From positions 1,024,501 through 1,088,500 of the forward strand of contig CANJKZ010001028.1 in assembly GCA_947471745.1 (NCBI GenBank): DNA of 64,000 bases. Direction: 5' to 3'. Source of the stretch: Closterium sp. Naga37s-1 (lineage: Eukaryota > Streptophyta > Zygnematophyceae > Desmidiales > Closteriaceae). Position numbers and translations under genes: made by a program. Below, piece after piece: positions 54,290-64,000 of the stretch. Under the pieces are notes generated by a model, which was not told where the DNA came from, ran no database searches, and saw only the letters and a program-made list of their open reading frames with translations. The number at the start of each line of letters is the position of its first letter. Position 1 is the stretch's first letter.

Positions 54290-55660
54290 GTTTTTCAGGG
54301 CCCACCACAGAGCTGCCCCACGAACTGCCCCTAGAAGCTAGTGGCGCTGCCCCTAGCAGCCCACGACCCGCCCGCCCCCCTCGTCACGACCCTCGAGCCG
54401 CCCCTGCTGCCCGCGCGTCGCCCGCTTGCGACCCGCGCGCCGCCCCTAGCAGCCCGCGCACCGCCCGCTAGCAGCCCGCCCGCCACCCCTGCAGCCAACG
54501 CGCCGCCCGCTAGCGGCCCGCCAGCCGCCCGTGCGGCCCGCGCGTCGCCCGCTATAGGCCCGCCAGCCGCCCATGCCGCCCGCGCGCCATTCACTAGCGG
54601 CCCGCCAGCCGCCCCTGCCGCCTGCTAGCGACTCGCCAGCCGCCTCTGCAGCCCGCGAGCCGCCCGCTAACGGCCCGCCAGCCGCCCCTGCCGCGCGCGC
54701 GCCGCTCGCTATCGGCCCGCCAGCTGCCCCTGCAGCCCGCGCGCAGCCTGCTAGTGGCCCGCCAGCCGCCCCTGCAGCCTGCGAGCCGCCTGCTAGCGGC
54801 CCGCCAGCCGCCCCTGCCGCCCGCGCGCCGCCCGCTATCGGCCCGCCAGCCGCCCCCGCCGCCCGCGCGCCGCCCGCTAGCGGCTTGCCAGCCGCCCCTG
54901 CCGCCCGCGCGCCGTTCACTAGCGGCCCGCCAGCCGCCCCTGCCGCCCGTGCGCCGCCCGCTAGCGACTCGCCAGCCGCCCCTGCTGCCCGCGCGTCGCC
55001 CGCTTGCGACCCGCGCGCCGCCCCTAGCAGCCCGCGCACCGCCCGCTAGCAGCCCGCCCACCACCCCTGCAGCCAGCGCGCCGCCCGCTAGCGGCCCGCC
55101 AGCTGCCCGTGCGGCCCGCGCGTCGCCCGCTATAGGCCCGCCAGCCGCCCCTGCCGCCCGCGCGCCATTCACTAGAGGCCCGCCAGCCGCCCCTGCCGCC
55201 TGCTAGCGACTCGCCAGCCGCCCCTGCCGCCCGCGCGCCGTTCACTAACGGCCCGCCAGCCGCCCCTGCCGCCCGCGCGCCGCTCGCTATCGGCCCGCCA
55301 GCTGCCCCTGCAGCCCGCGCGCAGCCTGCTAGTGGCCCGCCAGCTGCCCCTGCAGCCTGCCAGCCGCCCCTGCCGCCCGCGCACCGCCCGCTATCGGCCC
55401 GCCAGCCGCCCCCGCCGCCCGCGCGCCGCCCGCTAGCGGCCCGCCAGCCGCCCCTGCCGCCCGCGCGCAGCCCGCTAGCGGCCCGCCAGCCGCCCCTGCC
55501 ACTCGCGCACTCCCCGCTCCTGGCCCGCCAGCTGCCCCTTGCAGCCCGCGCGCCACCTCTTGCAACCTGTGCGCCGCCCCTTGCAGCCTTCGCACTGCCC
55601 TCTCGCAGCCCGCTCGCTCCCCCCTCTGCGCTGCCCGTCTCCTGCCCGCCCTGCGTACTG
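54290..55660 (+). repeat. Element Z 5' leader, about 42-bp GC-rich tandem repeat
   Basis: Some 25-30 degenerate units of gcccgctagcggcccgccag plus ccgcccctgccgcccgcgcg cc fill 54340-55500, with a larger internal repetition: about 54400-54640 recurs at about 54985-55225. Open frames on both strands encode Ala/Pro- or Gly/Ala/Arg-rich sequence. These are a composition effect. Confidence 0.88.
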
Positions 55661-55667
55661 CGCCGCT

Positions 55668-55679
55668 ATGGCTTCTCGC
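55668..55679 (+). pseudogene. Element Z gag, first codons
   Basis: atggcttctcgc encodes MASR. The last five bases (ctcgc) are the target duplication of element N. The gag continues at 62126. Confidence 0.85.
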
Positions 55680-56480
55680 AGTTATAGTCACAATAGCCTT
55701 GAATGTGCCTAAAACGAAAGATAGAGTGCACAGTCGGATTTCTGCACAGCGGCTTCAAGCGTTGATAGCGTTCTGCTCACAGCTTCAAACGAGTTGCTAT
55801 AAATTGGATCTGGAGCGTTTTTATGTCGCCTACACGAGGATGGTTGAATCACACGATTTCATCAAGAATTGACGACGCAATATCGGTTTGAACGAACGGC
55901 ACTATGGCAGCCACTATAGATTTAGAACACAAAAAATTAGGACGAGTTACGAGTTGGGAATGACTCCCAGCTCCTACAAACCCCAAGAGCCGAGGTACAG
56001 TGATGTGGAACAGTGCCACACTGTCTCCAACCACGAAGGGTCTCGAAACTACCCTCCACAAGGGCCTATTCCAAGAGAAATGTTACACTACACAAAGCAA
56101 TGCAACTATTCTCACTATCTTAAAGTTTACCCTTTTGGAGAGCTTCGAAATCACTTGATTCTTGAAACCAAGGCTCTGGTTCTTCAAGATAAAATCTTCC
56201 TTGAGTTCTTGGAATTCTGCTGCGCACACCTGCGACACGCCGAACGTTCCACACACGACAAAATAGAAAAGCGCACACGACACGCAAGCAACGACGTGAC
56301 ACGCGACTAACGATAACTCGCTATTGACTCGACACACACATTCAAAACCATGCCTCATCATTCACACACTATTGTAAGCATGAAATATATATTATCTCAT
56401 GACCTCATACCATTCCATGTACACACGCATGCACGCATACGGACAACAAGCCGAATGCAAACCGTAGGGTTGCACCAACA
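55680..56480 (-). repeat. 3' LTR of element N, about 801 bp
   Basis: On the + strand it starts (a)gttatagtcac, with the expected first t changed to a, and ends ttgcaccaaca. It is followed by aactccccctc, the complement of the polypurine tract gagggggagtt. Confidence 0.92.
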
Positions 56481-56519
56481 AACTCCCCCTCGGATTGTTG
56501 GCCTTAGGAACTTGCTCTC

Positions 56520-57998
56520 TCAGTTCAGAGCCATCCCAGCCAACTTGCAACACTTCCAATGCTGCTGCTCCACCAGCCTCTTGGTCATCATGTCAGCTGG
56601 CTGCCCCGTCGTCTTCACGTAGTGCAACTCAACTTCACCCGCGGCCACCATGCTCCTCGTCCAATGCCACTTCACCCTCATGTGCTTCGTGAGGCCATGC
56701 AACACAGGGTTCTTAGCAAGAGAATTCGCACCTTGGCTATCACAGTAGAGTGGGGTAGGTCCTTGCTGCTCCTCCCCCAATTTAGCCAACAAACGCCGCT
56801 GCCACACAATCTCCCGTACAGCACGGAAGAGTGCCATGTACTCGGACTCCACCGAGCTCAATGCTTGATCCACCTGCTTCTTGCTCTCCCAAGAAGTTGG
56901 GCCTCCACCAACACAGCAAATAAACCCTCCAACACTTGTCATGTCCTCTGGTTCAGAAGCATAAGAAGCATCCGAGAATGCTGTGAGGAACAAACGCCCG
57001 GGTTCAACACCATCCGCGCCATTTTGGCGCCTTTGCGCCGCCGCCGAGTATTGCAGCCCAACGGTCGGTGTTTGGCCAAGATACTTGGCCACCCTCATTC
57101 CAGCTGCTACCTGCTCCTCATTAGGGCATTGAACAACCCTAGCCAACTGTCCGGTAGCAAACGCGACACCCGGTCGGGTGTTTACCGCCGCGTACATGAG
57201 GCTGCCCACCAACGAGTGAAAACGGCGCCTCTCCTCTTCACCAACGCTCTCCTCCTCTGGTCCCTTCACACACTTGAACCTAGAGGGAAAGGGTGTAGCC
57301 ACATGGCCTTCACTCTGCCCAAAGTTGGCAGCCAATGCCTCTAGGTACTTCCGTTGATGCACCCGCATGCACCGCTTCTCCACATCTCGTTCGATGTGGA
57401 GCCCAAGGTAGAAGCTCACGTCACCAAGGGCCTTGCACTTGAACTTGTCTTGAAGCTTCAGCATCACCTCCTTCACAAGATCAGAGGAGGGTGAGAAAAT
57501 TAGGATGTCATCCACGTACACAACCATGAAGCTCCTCTGCTCCCCCTCGCCAAGCATGAACAATGAGTGATCGGCCGTTGAGGGAGTGAAGCCGATCTCC
57601 TCCAAAACTCCTCGCAGCTTCAAGTACCACTCCCTAGGGGCCTGCTTCAGTCTATAAAGGGCCTTCTTCAGCCTCAAAACTCTACCACTACCATCATCAA
57701 ACCCTTCTGGCTGCGCCATGAAAATCTCTTCCTCAAGGACGCCGTTGAGGAATGCCGTTGTGACATCCATTTGTTTCACCACCCATCCTTTGATGGCAGC
57801 TCCCGCGAGTAGGGTTCGCAGCGTCGTCGGCTTCACCACAGGAGCAAACAACTCCTTATAGTCCATCTTCTCCTTCTGCTGGTACCCCTTTGCCACAAGC
57901 CTAGACTTGTAGCGCTCGATTTTGCCATCGGCGTCGGACTTGATCTTGAAGAGCCACTTGGACGTAATCGCCTTACGCCCCTTCGGTAGCTCTACCAA
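56520..57998 (-). pseudogene. Element N reverse transcriptase and RNase H
   Basis: An open frame of 492 residues follows a TAA (58001-57999) that replaces the Glu expected after ENDTW. RT motifs are GRKAITSKWLFKIK, RYKSRLVAKGYQQKE, MDVTTAFLNG, LKQAPREWY and an intact catalytic YVDD (about 57519-57508). RNase H motifs are AFSDASYASEPED, SSVESEYMALFRA and LYCDSQGANSLAKNP. The frame ends at 56520, close to the 3' LTR. Apart from the upstream stop, the domain looks functional. Confidence 0.9.
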
Positions 57999-58430
57999 TT
58001 ACCATGTGTCGTTCTCCTCAATGCTCTTCAACTCACTCTCCATTGCCTTCTTCCACTCCTCAACATCACTACTCTCCAAGGCCTCCTTGAGAGTTACTGG
58101 TTCCCCCGGCATCTCCACCGGAGAGAAGAACGCGAAGGCACACTCGTCGTAGTCACTCTCCTCGTCATCTCCAACTACAAGTGCCGCTCCGGCCAAGGCT
58201 GACTTGGCTGGCTTTCCCAATGCCTCATAGGTCAGCCTATTAGGGGCTTGAATTCTCCTCTTGCCCCTTCCTTCCTCCTCAGCTGCAGGGACATGAAGGC
58301 CTTGGCGTTGCTGCGAGGTGACTCGGATCCGTGGAGCACTCGTAGTGTGAGAAGGAAGTGTCGGTGCACGCTCGCTCACTTGCTGCACCTCCTCCTCTTC
58401 TTTGTCTGCATCCTTGGCCTCCTCTCCCCA
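57999..58430 (-). pseudogene. Element N integrase-RT linker
   Basis: A separate frame of 129 residues with an acidic, Ser/Glu-rich linker and RT lead-in (EEWKKAMESELKSIEENDTW) sits between a frameshift near 58430 and the TAA at 58001-57999. Confidence 0.8.
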
Positions 58431-60739
58431 TTCACAAGGGAAGATTGCCTTGTGGTGGTGCTGCTGCTGCTCAGCTCCAAAGGCAGCTCCACATGCTCCA
58501 AACCGGAACTCTTCACCTCCCCAAACCGCATGCCTATCTTCGCCTCATTCTCCGCCTTCCAATCCTTGTACATCAGATTCTCCATGAATTTGCAGTCCCT
58601 GCTCACCAAGAATTTCTTGGTGAATGGGTCACAAGGAAGCCATCCCTTGCTGTTTTGAGCCATGCCCAAGTGCACAGCCCATATCGCCTTGGCACCGAGC
58701 TTGTTGTGCTGAAGATGCTTAGGCACGAGCGCCATGCACATGCACCCGAACACCCGAAGCATATCCACCTTTGGTTTCCTTCCAATCCACTCCACATAGG
58801 GCACCCATTTGTCTACTCCCACATGAGTCAAAGCTCTGTTCTTGGCCACACACGCACTCCGCACCGCATCAGGCCAGAAATAGTCGGGTAGCCCGGCTTC
58901 AATGAGCAACCCGCGCGCCGTCTCCGTGATTGTCCGGTTCGCTCGCTCGGCGATGCCGTTCATTGCAGGGGAGTATGGCATGGTAAGGGAGTGTCTTATG
59001 CCATTCTTCTTCAGCCACAATCCAAACTCCTTGCTCAAGAACTCTCCCCCTCGATCGGTCCGGATTGCCTTCACTAGCCGGTCTTGTTGCCGCTCCACCA
59101 TCGGCAACCAATCGATCTTCACCGTTTCAGCAACGTCGCTCTTCTTGGACAGCACGCACACCCAGGTCATGCGGGTGTAGACGTCCACGACGGTGAGGAA
59201 GTACTCTGCTCCAGCAGCTCCAAGCTTCAAGGGGCCCACCACGTCCATCACCACCTCATCAAGTGGTGCCTTAGCCGCTGCCTCCGAACTAGAGAACGGG
59301 TAACGGGTGAACTTGGCTTGCATGCACGTCGGGCAGCCAAGTACCTCATCGGGCTCCCCCTTCACACGTATGCCAGCAACCATCTCATTCTTCACTAGCT
59401 GCTGCAAGATGGGCAGGGCCACATGCCCCATTCGCCGATGCAAGGTGAGCCAATCACACTCCCCCGTAGCCGAAGTCAGATTGGAGAATGCCGCACTCGC
59501 AATAGTGCCCCACATGCTCTCTCTGTACTCCTCCTTCGCTCCTGCCTTGGGGTTCTCCTCATCCTTGTGCTGCTTCTTGGCTGCTGCATCACTCTCCTCG
59601 TGTTCACCGAGCTTGCTGGTCCCTCCAAGATTGCACTTCTTGGACTTAATCTCCTTAGCGCGACCGTTCGCGCCATCGCCGCTACCAACCGCTTCACCCT
59701 TGGTGCTGATGCTTGCTGCCACTTGCCTCTCCTTAGGCATGGGGACCACAGGGATCTGCCACATCTCGTTGTAGACATCCCTATCTTCATGAAGGTCCCA
59801 AAGAATCCGCTCGCCAAGCCTCGCGGTGTAGGTCTTAGCTCCCTTCGAGCTCGTGTCCATGCCGGCCTTTTGCAACCGCCGCACGGAAATCAGGTTCGCA
59901 GCAAGGTTGGGCACCCAAAGCACGTTCTTGAGGCCCACCATCTTCCCATCAGCACCCTTGAACATGGCCTTGCCCATGCCTTTCACCTCTGCTCGCTGCC
60001 CCAAAGCCGATGTCACATGCTTCACCGGTGACGGCTCAAGTTCGGTGAGCAAGTCCGCACGAGGTGTCATGCTATAGGTAGCGCCGCTATCGATCACCCA
60101 ATAGTCCAGGGAGTGTAGGGTGAACTTTCCCACAGCTGCTGGCTCCTCAAAGCCTTCATCCTTCTCTGGACCAGCCAGTGCTTGCGTGGACACGAAGAAG
60201 AATTGACCCGGAAAGCGATTGTCCCTCGACTCGCTCTCGTTGCCGGCACTCTTCACACTTGCAGCACCACCTCCGCGACCGCCACGGCCTCCACGGCCTC
60301 TTCCTCTCCCTGCTCGTGCTCCTCTACCCTCTTGGCCTTGAGCAGGAGTCCATCCATCAGGGAGCTTGTAGCAATCGCGCCACATATGTCCGCTCTTGTG
60401 ACAATAGTGGCACTCGCCGTCGAATCGGCCGCGACCGCGTCCATAGTTCTTGTTGTCGCTCCCGTATCCGCCACTCCCGCGGCCTCCATTGAAGTTGTTG
60501 CTGCCAAATCTGCTTCCCCCTCGTCCTCTGCCCCTTCCACGGCCATACCCTCGGCCGATGCTTGCTGCCCCGGCGCCATCCGCACTCGCCAACTCACGGC
60601 GGCGGAAGTCCTCTTGAAGGATCGCTCGCTTCACGTCTTCAAGCGAGAGGCGGGGCAAGTCACGATTGAGGTTGATGATGAGCGAGGACACATGACTCTG
60701 GGAGTAAGGCCAGCAACTTGGTCTTCTTTTGGAGCTCAC
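58376..60739 (-). pseudogene. Element N gag C-terminus, protease and integrase
   Basis: An open frame of 787 residues. It reads a capsid end (VSSLIINLNRDLPRL), an arginine/glycine-rich stretch and a CCHC knuckle (CHYCHKSGHMWRDC, about 60410-60369). The protease is YWVIDSGATYSM (about 60103). The pre-integrase part is LHRRMGHVALPIL and CPTCMQAKF. The integrase core is VVMDVVGPL, IRTDRGGEF and SPAMNGIAERANR, with all catalytic acids, followed by VFGCMCMALVPKH. The frame ends near 58376 after a frameshift in the linker. Confidence 0.9.
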
Positions 60740-61289
60740 TATAGTTCAAATCAGCTCCCTCAAGCCACGTCAACAAGTCAAAGAATTTCTGCACCCCTTC
60801 TTCAACCGCTTCGTCTTCTTCAATTCGTAGTGCCGCCATTTGCCGTTCCAACACCACTGCTACCGCTGCTGTTGCAGGAGCGTGTACACCCTTGAGAGCA
60901 GCCCATGCCTTTGGTCCATTCTCTGGTTCACGCTGGAATGGCTTGATGTGACGGATTTGGCTGCTCCCCAACGCTTGCCCAAGTAGGAGATAGCCTTGTG
61001 CACTCTTCCGCACCCACGGGCTCTTCTCCGGGTCGTTCTCGGGGCGCTTCTCCGTTCCTTCCATCACCTCTAGCAGGTCATAGTGGTCAAAGATGTTCTC
61101 CATCTTGAAGGACCATTCAGCAAAGTTGTCACCGTTGAACTTGTCAAGCCCAAACACCCTAGGCTCATCCCTAGGTGGGCCAAGACTTGGTTGCATGGGT
61201 GCCATGGCTGAATCACGGGGTTGGCCTTGAGCTTGGGCTTCTCCACTGCCACCAGCACCTCTGCCACCCCTTTCCTCAGGTCCAGACAT
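60660..61289 (-). pseudogene. Element N gag N-terminus
   Basis: The ATG at 61289 (MSGPEERGG) is 21 bases inside the primer site. The capsid reads FGLDKFNGDNFAEWSFKMEN and AWAALKGVHAP, a UBN2-type retrotransposon gag. The frame ends at 60660 after TKLLALLPES. The continuing sequence is in the +1 frame (60739 on), so one base was gained or lost near 60700, unless frameshifting is programmed, which is unlikely within gag. Confidence 0.85.
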
Positions 61290-61309
61290 TGTCGAAACTG
61301 CTCCAAGGG

Positions 61310-61321
61310 GCTCTGATACCA
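61310..61321 (-). other. Primer-binding site of element N
   Basis: gctctgatacca on the + strand is the exact complement of tggtatcagagc. It lies two bases inside the 5' LTR. Confidence 0.92.
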
Positions 61322-61323
61322 CT

Positions 61324-62125
61324 TGTTATAGTCACAATAGCCTTGAATGTGCCTAAAACGAAAGATAGAGTGCACAGTCGGATTTCTGCACAGCGGCTTC
61401 AAGCGTTGATAGCGTTCTGATCACAACTTCAAATGCGTTGCTGTAAATTTGGATCTAGAGCGTCTTGATGTCGCCTACACGAGGCAAGTTGAATCACACG
61501 ATTTCATCAAGCATTGACGACGCAACGTTGGTTTGAACGAACGGCAGTATGGCAGCCACTATGGACTTAGAACACAAAAAATTAGGACGAGTGACGAGTT
61601 GGGAATGACTCCCAGCTCCTACAAACCCCAAGAGCCGAGGTACAGTGATGTGGAACAGTGCCACACTGTCCCCAACCATGAAGGGTCTCGAAACTACCCT
61701 CCACAAGGGCCCACACCAAGAGAAATGTTACACTACACAAAGTAATGCAACTATTCTCACTATCTTAAAGTTTACCCTTTTGGAGAGCTTCGAAATCACT
61801 TGAATCTTGAAACCAAGGCTCTGGTTCTTCAAGATAAAATCTTCCTTGAGTTCTTGGAATTCTGCTGCGCACACCTGCGACACGCCGAACGTTCAACACA
61901 CGACAAAATAGAAAAACGCACACGACACGCAAACAACGACGTGACACGCGACTAGCGATAACTCGATATTGACTCGACACACACATTCAAAACCATGCCT
62001 CATCATTCACACACTATTATAAGCATGAAATATATATTATCTCATGACCTCATACCATTCCATGCACACACGCATGCACGCACACGGACAACAAGCCGAA
62101 TGCAAATCGTAGGGTTGCACCAACA
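61324..62125 (-). repeat. 5' LTR of element N, 802 bp
   Basis: It starts tgttatagtcac and ends ttgcaccaaca on the + strand. It is collinear with 55680-56480. The next five bases, ctcgc, repeat the left flank. Confidence 0.93.
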
Positions 62126-63400
62126 CTCGCCGCGTGCTCGCGTTCGATCATGAGGGCCGTCCGATCCAGTTCGACACTTGGCTCAACGACTTGCAGCTTT
62201 ACCTGCTGAGCAACTCTACAGACAGTGTTTCGTTGTTTTACCACACGTCTGGCGCCGCTCCCGCCCCTCTCGCCACAGCTGACAGTGCGACTTGCTCACA
62301 GTGGCTTACTCGTGATGCTGCTGCTCGCTTAACCATTCGCAACCACTTACCGTTGGCCGAATGCGCTCACTTCCGACAGCACAGGACTGCACAGGCCCTG
62401 TATGACGCTGTAGTCACCCGTTACTCCTCACCTCCCACGGCTTCTCTAGGCCGTCTTCTACTGCCCTACCTGTTTCCCGAGCTGTCAGCCTTTGCCACAG
62501 TGGAGGACTTAGTTACCTACCTTCGCACTAGCGACGCTCGCTACCGCGCTGCCCTTCCAGCAGAGTTCCTTGACAAGAACCCACCCCCGATGTACATCAC
62601 ACTTTACTTTATAGTCACCCGCCTCCCTGACTCTTTTTGCGCCGTCAGGTACCACTTTCTCGCACTAGACCCCACAGCCCTCACTATTGACCTACTCGAG
62701 CAGCACCTCCTTGCAGCTGAGACTAGTGTAGTCGCTGTAGGTGCCGCTCGTGGCACTCCTCGCACGCCCTTTGTTGAGGGGTGTTCCCCCTCCCCCCTTG
62801 CCCCCTCCTACACCTCTGCTGCTGCTGTTGACGTCCTTGGTGCTGAGGACGTCGGCGCTACTTCTGCTAGTGGGAACGCCGTAGCACTAAGGGCAAGGGT
62901 GGCAGGGGTGGTGGCGGTGGCAGCGGGGGTGTTGGTGGGGGCAGCAGTGGAGGTGGTGGAGGCAGTGGAGGTGGTGGCAGTGGTGGGAGTGGTGGCGGGA
63001 GTGGGGGCTTTGGCAGCGGCGGTGGAGGCAACGGTGGGGCTGGCGGTAGTGGCGGCAGTTGGAGTGGTGGAGGTAGGGCTGGAGCTACTCAGCGTGGAGG
63101 TTCTGGCGGTGGCAAGAGGCAGCAGCAGCAGCGTCGGAGCAAGACCCCGTCGCCCCAGCAGCTTCGTGAGTGGTTTGCTCAGCGAGGGGCGTCTGGGGGT
63201 AGTGGTAGCTGCTCGTATGTCATTCGCACGGGTGACCGTGCTGGTCAGACATGCAGGAAGCCTCACACTCAGCACCGCTGCTTCTCCCGCCTAGACTACG
63301 CTTGGCGCGCAGAGTTTGGTGACAAGGCCGAGCGCCCCCGCTAGGCAGAGCTGCTTAGGTCTGGAGTTGCTATGTTTGACCTAGACTATGATGCTATTCT
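62126..63400 (+). pseudogene. Element Z gag, main part
   Basis: It continues from MASR at 55679 with RVLAFDHEGRPIQFDTW, QWLTRDAAARLTIRNHLPL and ITLYFIVTRLPDS. There is no poly-C run (the codons are cca ccc ccg). A one-base loss near 62875 shifts the frame before the glycine-rich region. The Cys/His motif (CSYVIRTGDRAGQTC then RKPHTQHRCF) is at about 63210-63280. A tag at about 63342 replaces Trp in RWAEL. Confidence 0.86.
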
Positions 63401-64000
63401 TGCTGCTTTGTATGCTTTGTCTGTTAGTGCTGAGGGTGACAATTACCTGTGTGTGCCGCCTGACCCAGGTATAGAGGCCGCTGCTCTAGGTGCTAGTGAG
63501 TCTGCTCTCCCTGATACTGCGCCTGCTGAGGCCTTACACACCTTTACTCTTGACTTAGGTGCCTCATGCTGTTTCTTTCGCGACAGCACCACCCTCACTC
63601 CTCTCCCTGCATCTGTACCGGCCAGACAGGCTGACCCCTCAGGGGGCCCAGTCGTTGCCCGTTCCTCCACTGTTCTCCCGTGTCCGGCGGTTCCGTCCGG
63701 CTCACTGTCAGGTCTTCACCTCCCCTCGTTCTCTACAAACTTGGTGAGTACCGCTGCCCTCCAGGATGCGATGGTCACTACCACCACTCCAGGGGGTCAG
63801 CGTGTGTCGATCTGCACATGTACTCGGACGGGGCGTCACCTGGCCACGTTCACTCGTCGGCCAGGGTCGAGTCTGTACACACCGGCTACTGAGCCTCCTC
63901 AGATAGCTGCGTCTGCCCAGGTGTCCGTGCCAGGTCAGGTAGCACCCCCTTGCTCGTGTCGCCTCCTGTCGCACCAGACTCTTCCGTGGCACCACCGCCT
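63401..64000 (+). pseudogene. Element Z protease and start of pre-integrase domain
   Basis: It reads ALYALSVSAEGDNYLCVPPD and then HTFTLDLGAS, where H has LDSGAS. The catalytic triad D-S-G has become D-L-G, and this should abolish activity. FSTNLVSTAALQDAMVTTTT and HQTLPWHHRL follow, and the window ends inside the zinc-binding part. Confidence 0.82.

Larger units (their letters stand above)
55680..62125 (-). mobile_element. Element N: complete Ty1/copia retrotransposon nested in Z
   Basis: LTRs at 55680-56480 and 61324-62125 bound a 6.4-kb element with ctcgc on both sides (55675-55679 and 62126-62130). Primer site, gag, protease, integrase, RT and RNase H lie in order on the - strand. It resembles the Tnt1/Sto-4 style of plant copia elements, with a canonical CCHC knuckle and a very short leader. 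The LTRs differ at scattered positions, so the insertion is not very recent. Lesions: a frameshift in gag, one near 58430, and a TAA at 58001-57999. Confidence 0.94.
54125..64000 (+). mobile_element. Element Z: family 2 Ty1/copia element, continues beyond window, hosts element N
   Basis: 5' LTR, primer site, repeat leader, gag start, gag, protease and the start of the pre-integrase domain lie on the + strand. Element N (55680-62125) splits codon 4 of gag. Removing N with one copy of its target duplication restores the family gag start. Own lesions are a gag frameshift near 62875, a tag near 63342 and a changed protease motif. Confidence 0.9.

Noticed and set aside
54330-55690. Long Ala/Pro- and Gly/Ala-rich frames on both strands
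   Set aside because: They are frames kept open by GC-rich tandem repeats in the leader of Z. There is no domain and no conserved start.

Overview
The window looks like nuclear DNA of a green-lineage eukaryote with a GC-rich, retrotransposon-packed genome, possibly a streptophyte alga. The lineage call is an inference. It rests on Ty1/copia elements primed by the initiator-Met tRNA, a GT-AG intron-containing host gene for a GT61-type glycosyltransferase, and an intron-containing hAT-type gene. No prokaryotic gene, rRNA, tRNA or CRISPR array was recognised.

Layout. 1-4834: 3' part of a Ty1/copia element (A, + strand), inserted in the reverse transcriptase (RT) of an older, heavily decayed copia element (K, - strand, 4835-8956). 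8957-16178: complete copia element C (- strand) with 131-bp LTRs and a 5-bp target-site duplication (ACAAC); it probably splits K, whose leader, primer site and LTR lie at 16184-17900. 16227-19344 and 28070-31184: two copies of a 3.1-kb block (K leader and LTR plus the 3' end of another copia element, E or H). Between them lies element D (+ strand, 19665-28069), which lacks a 5' LTR and carries a partial foreign copia insertion (G, 24218-26019). 29752-about 36790: element H (- strand). 37032-40218: five-exon hAT-transposase-like gene (- strand, 919 aa predicted). About 40790-41927: RNase H tail and 3' LTR of another copia element. 42248-52086: eight-exon GT61 host gene (+ strand, 902 aa predicted) with a gag-protease retroelement in intron 2. 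53100-54124: broken relative of the hAT-like gene. 54125-64000: 5' part of copia element Z (+ strand), whose gag is interrupted at codon 4 by a complete copia element N (- strand, 55680-62125; 0.8-kb LTRs; CTCGC target duplication).

How it fits together. Two related copia families with very short LTRs (131-135 bp) dominate. Family 1 is A-gag, C and D; family 2 is E, H, Z and the 3' half of A. They share a layout: short LTR, initiator-Met primer site, a long GC-rich tandem-repeat leader, a glycine-rich gag with an unusual Cys/His motif, protease, integrase, a repetitive GAEPG-type linker, RT and RNase H. Almost every copy carries stops, frameshifts, deletions or catalytic changes, so the region is a nested graveyard.

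The least ordinary feature is in the GT61 gene. Several exon edges, with their splice sites, are tandemly iterated into the adjacent introns: seven acceptor copies before exon 4, five donor copies after exon 2, a large donor-derived array after exon 3, and four acceptor copies before exon 7.
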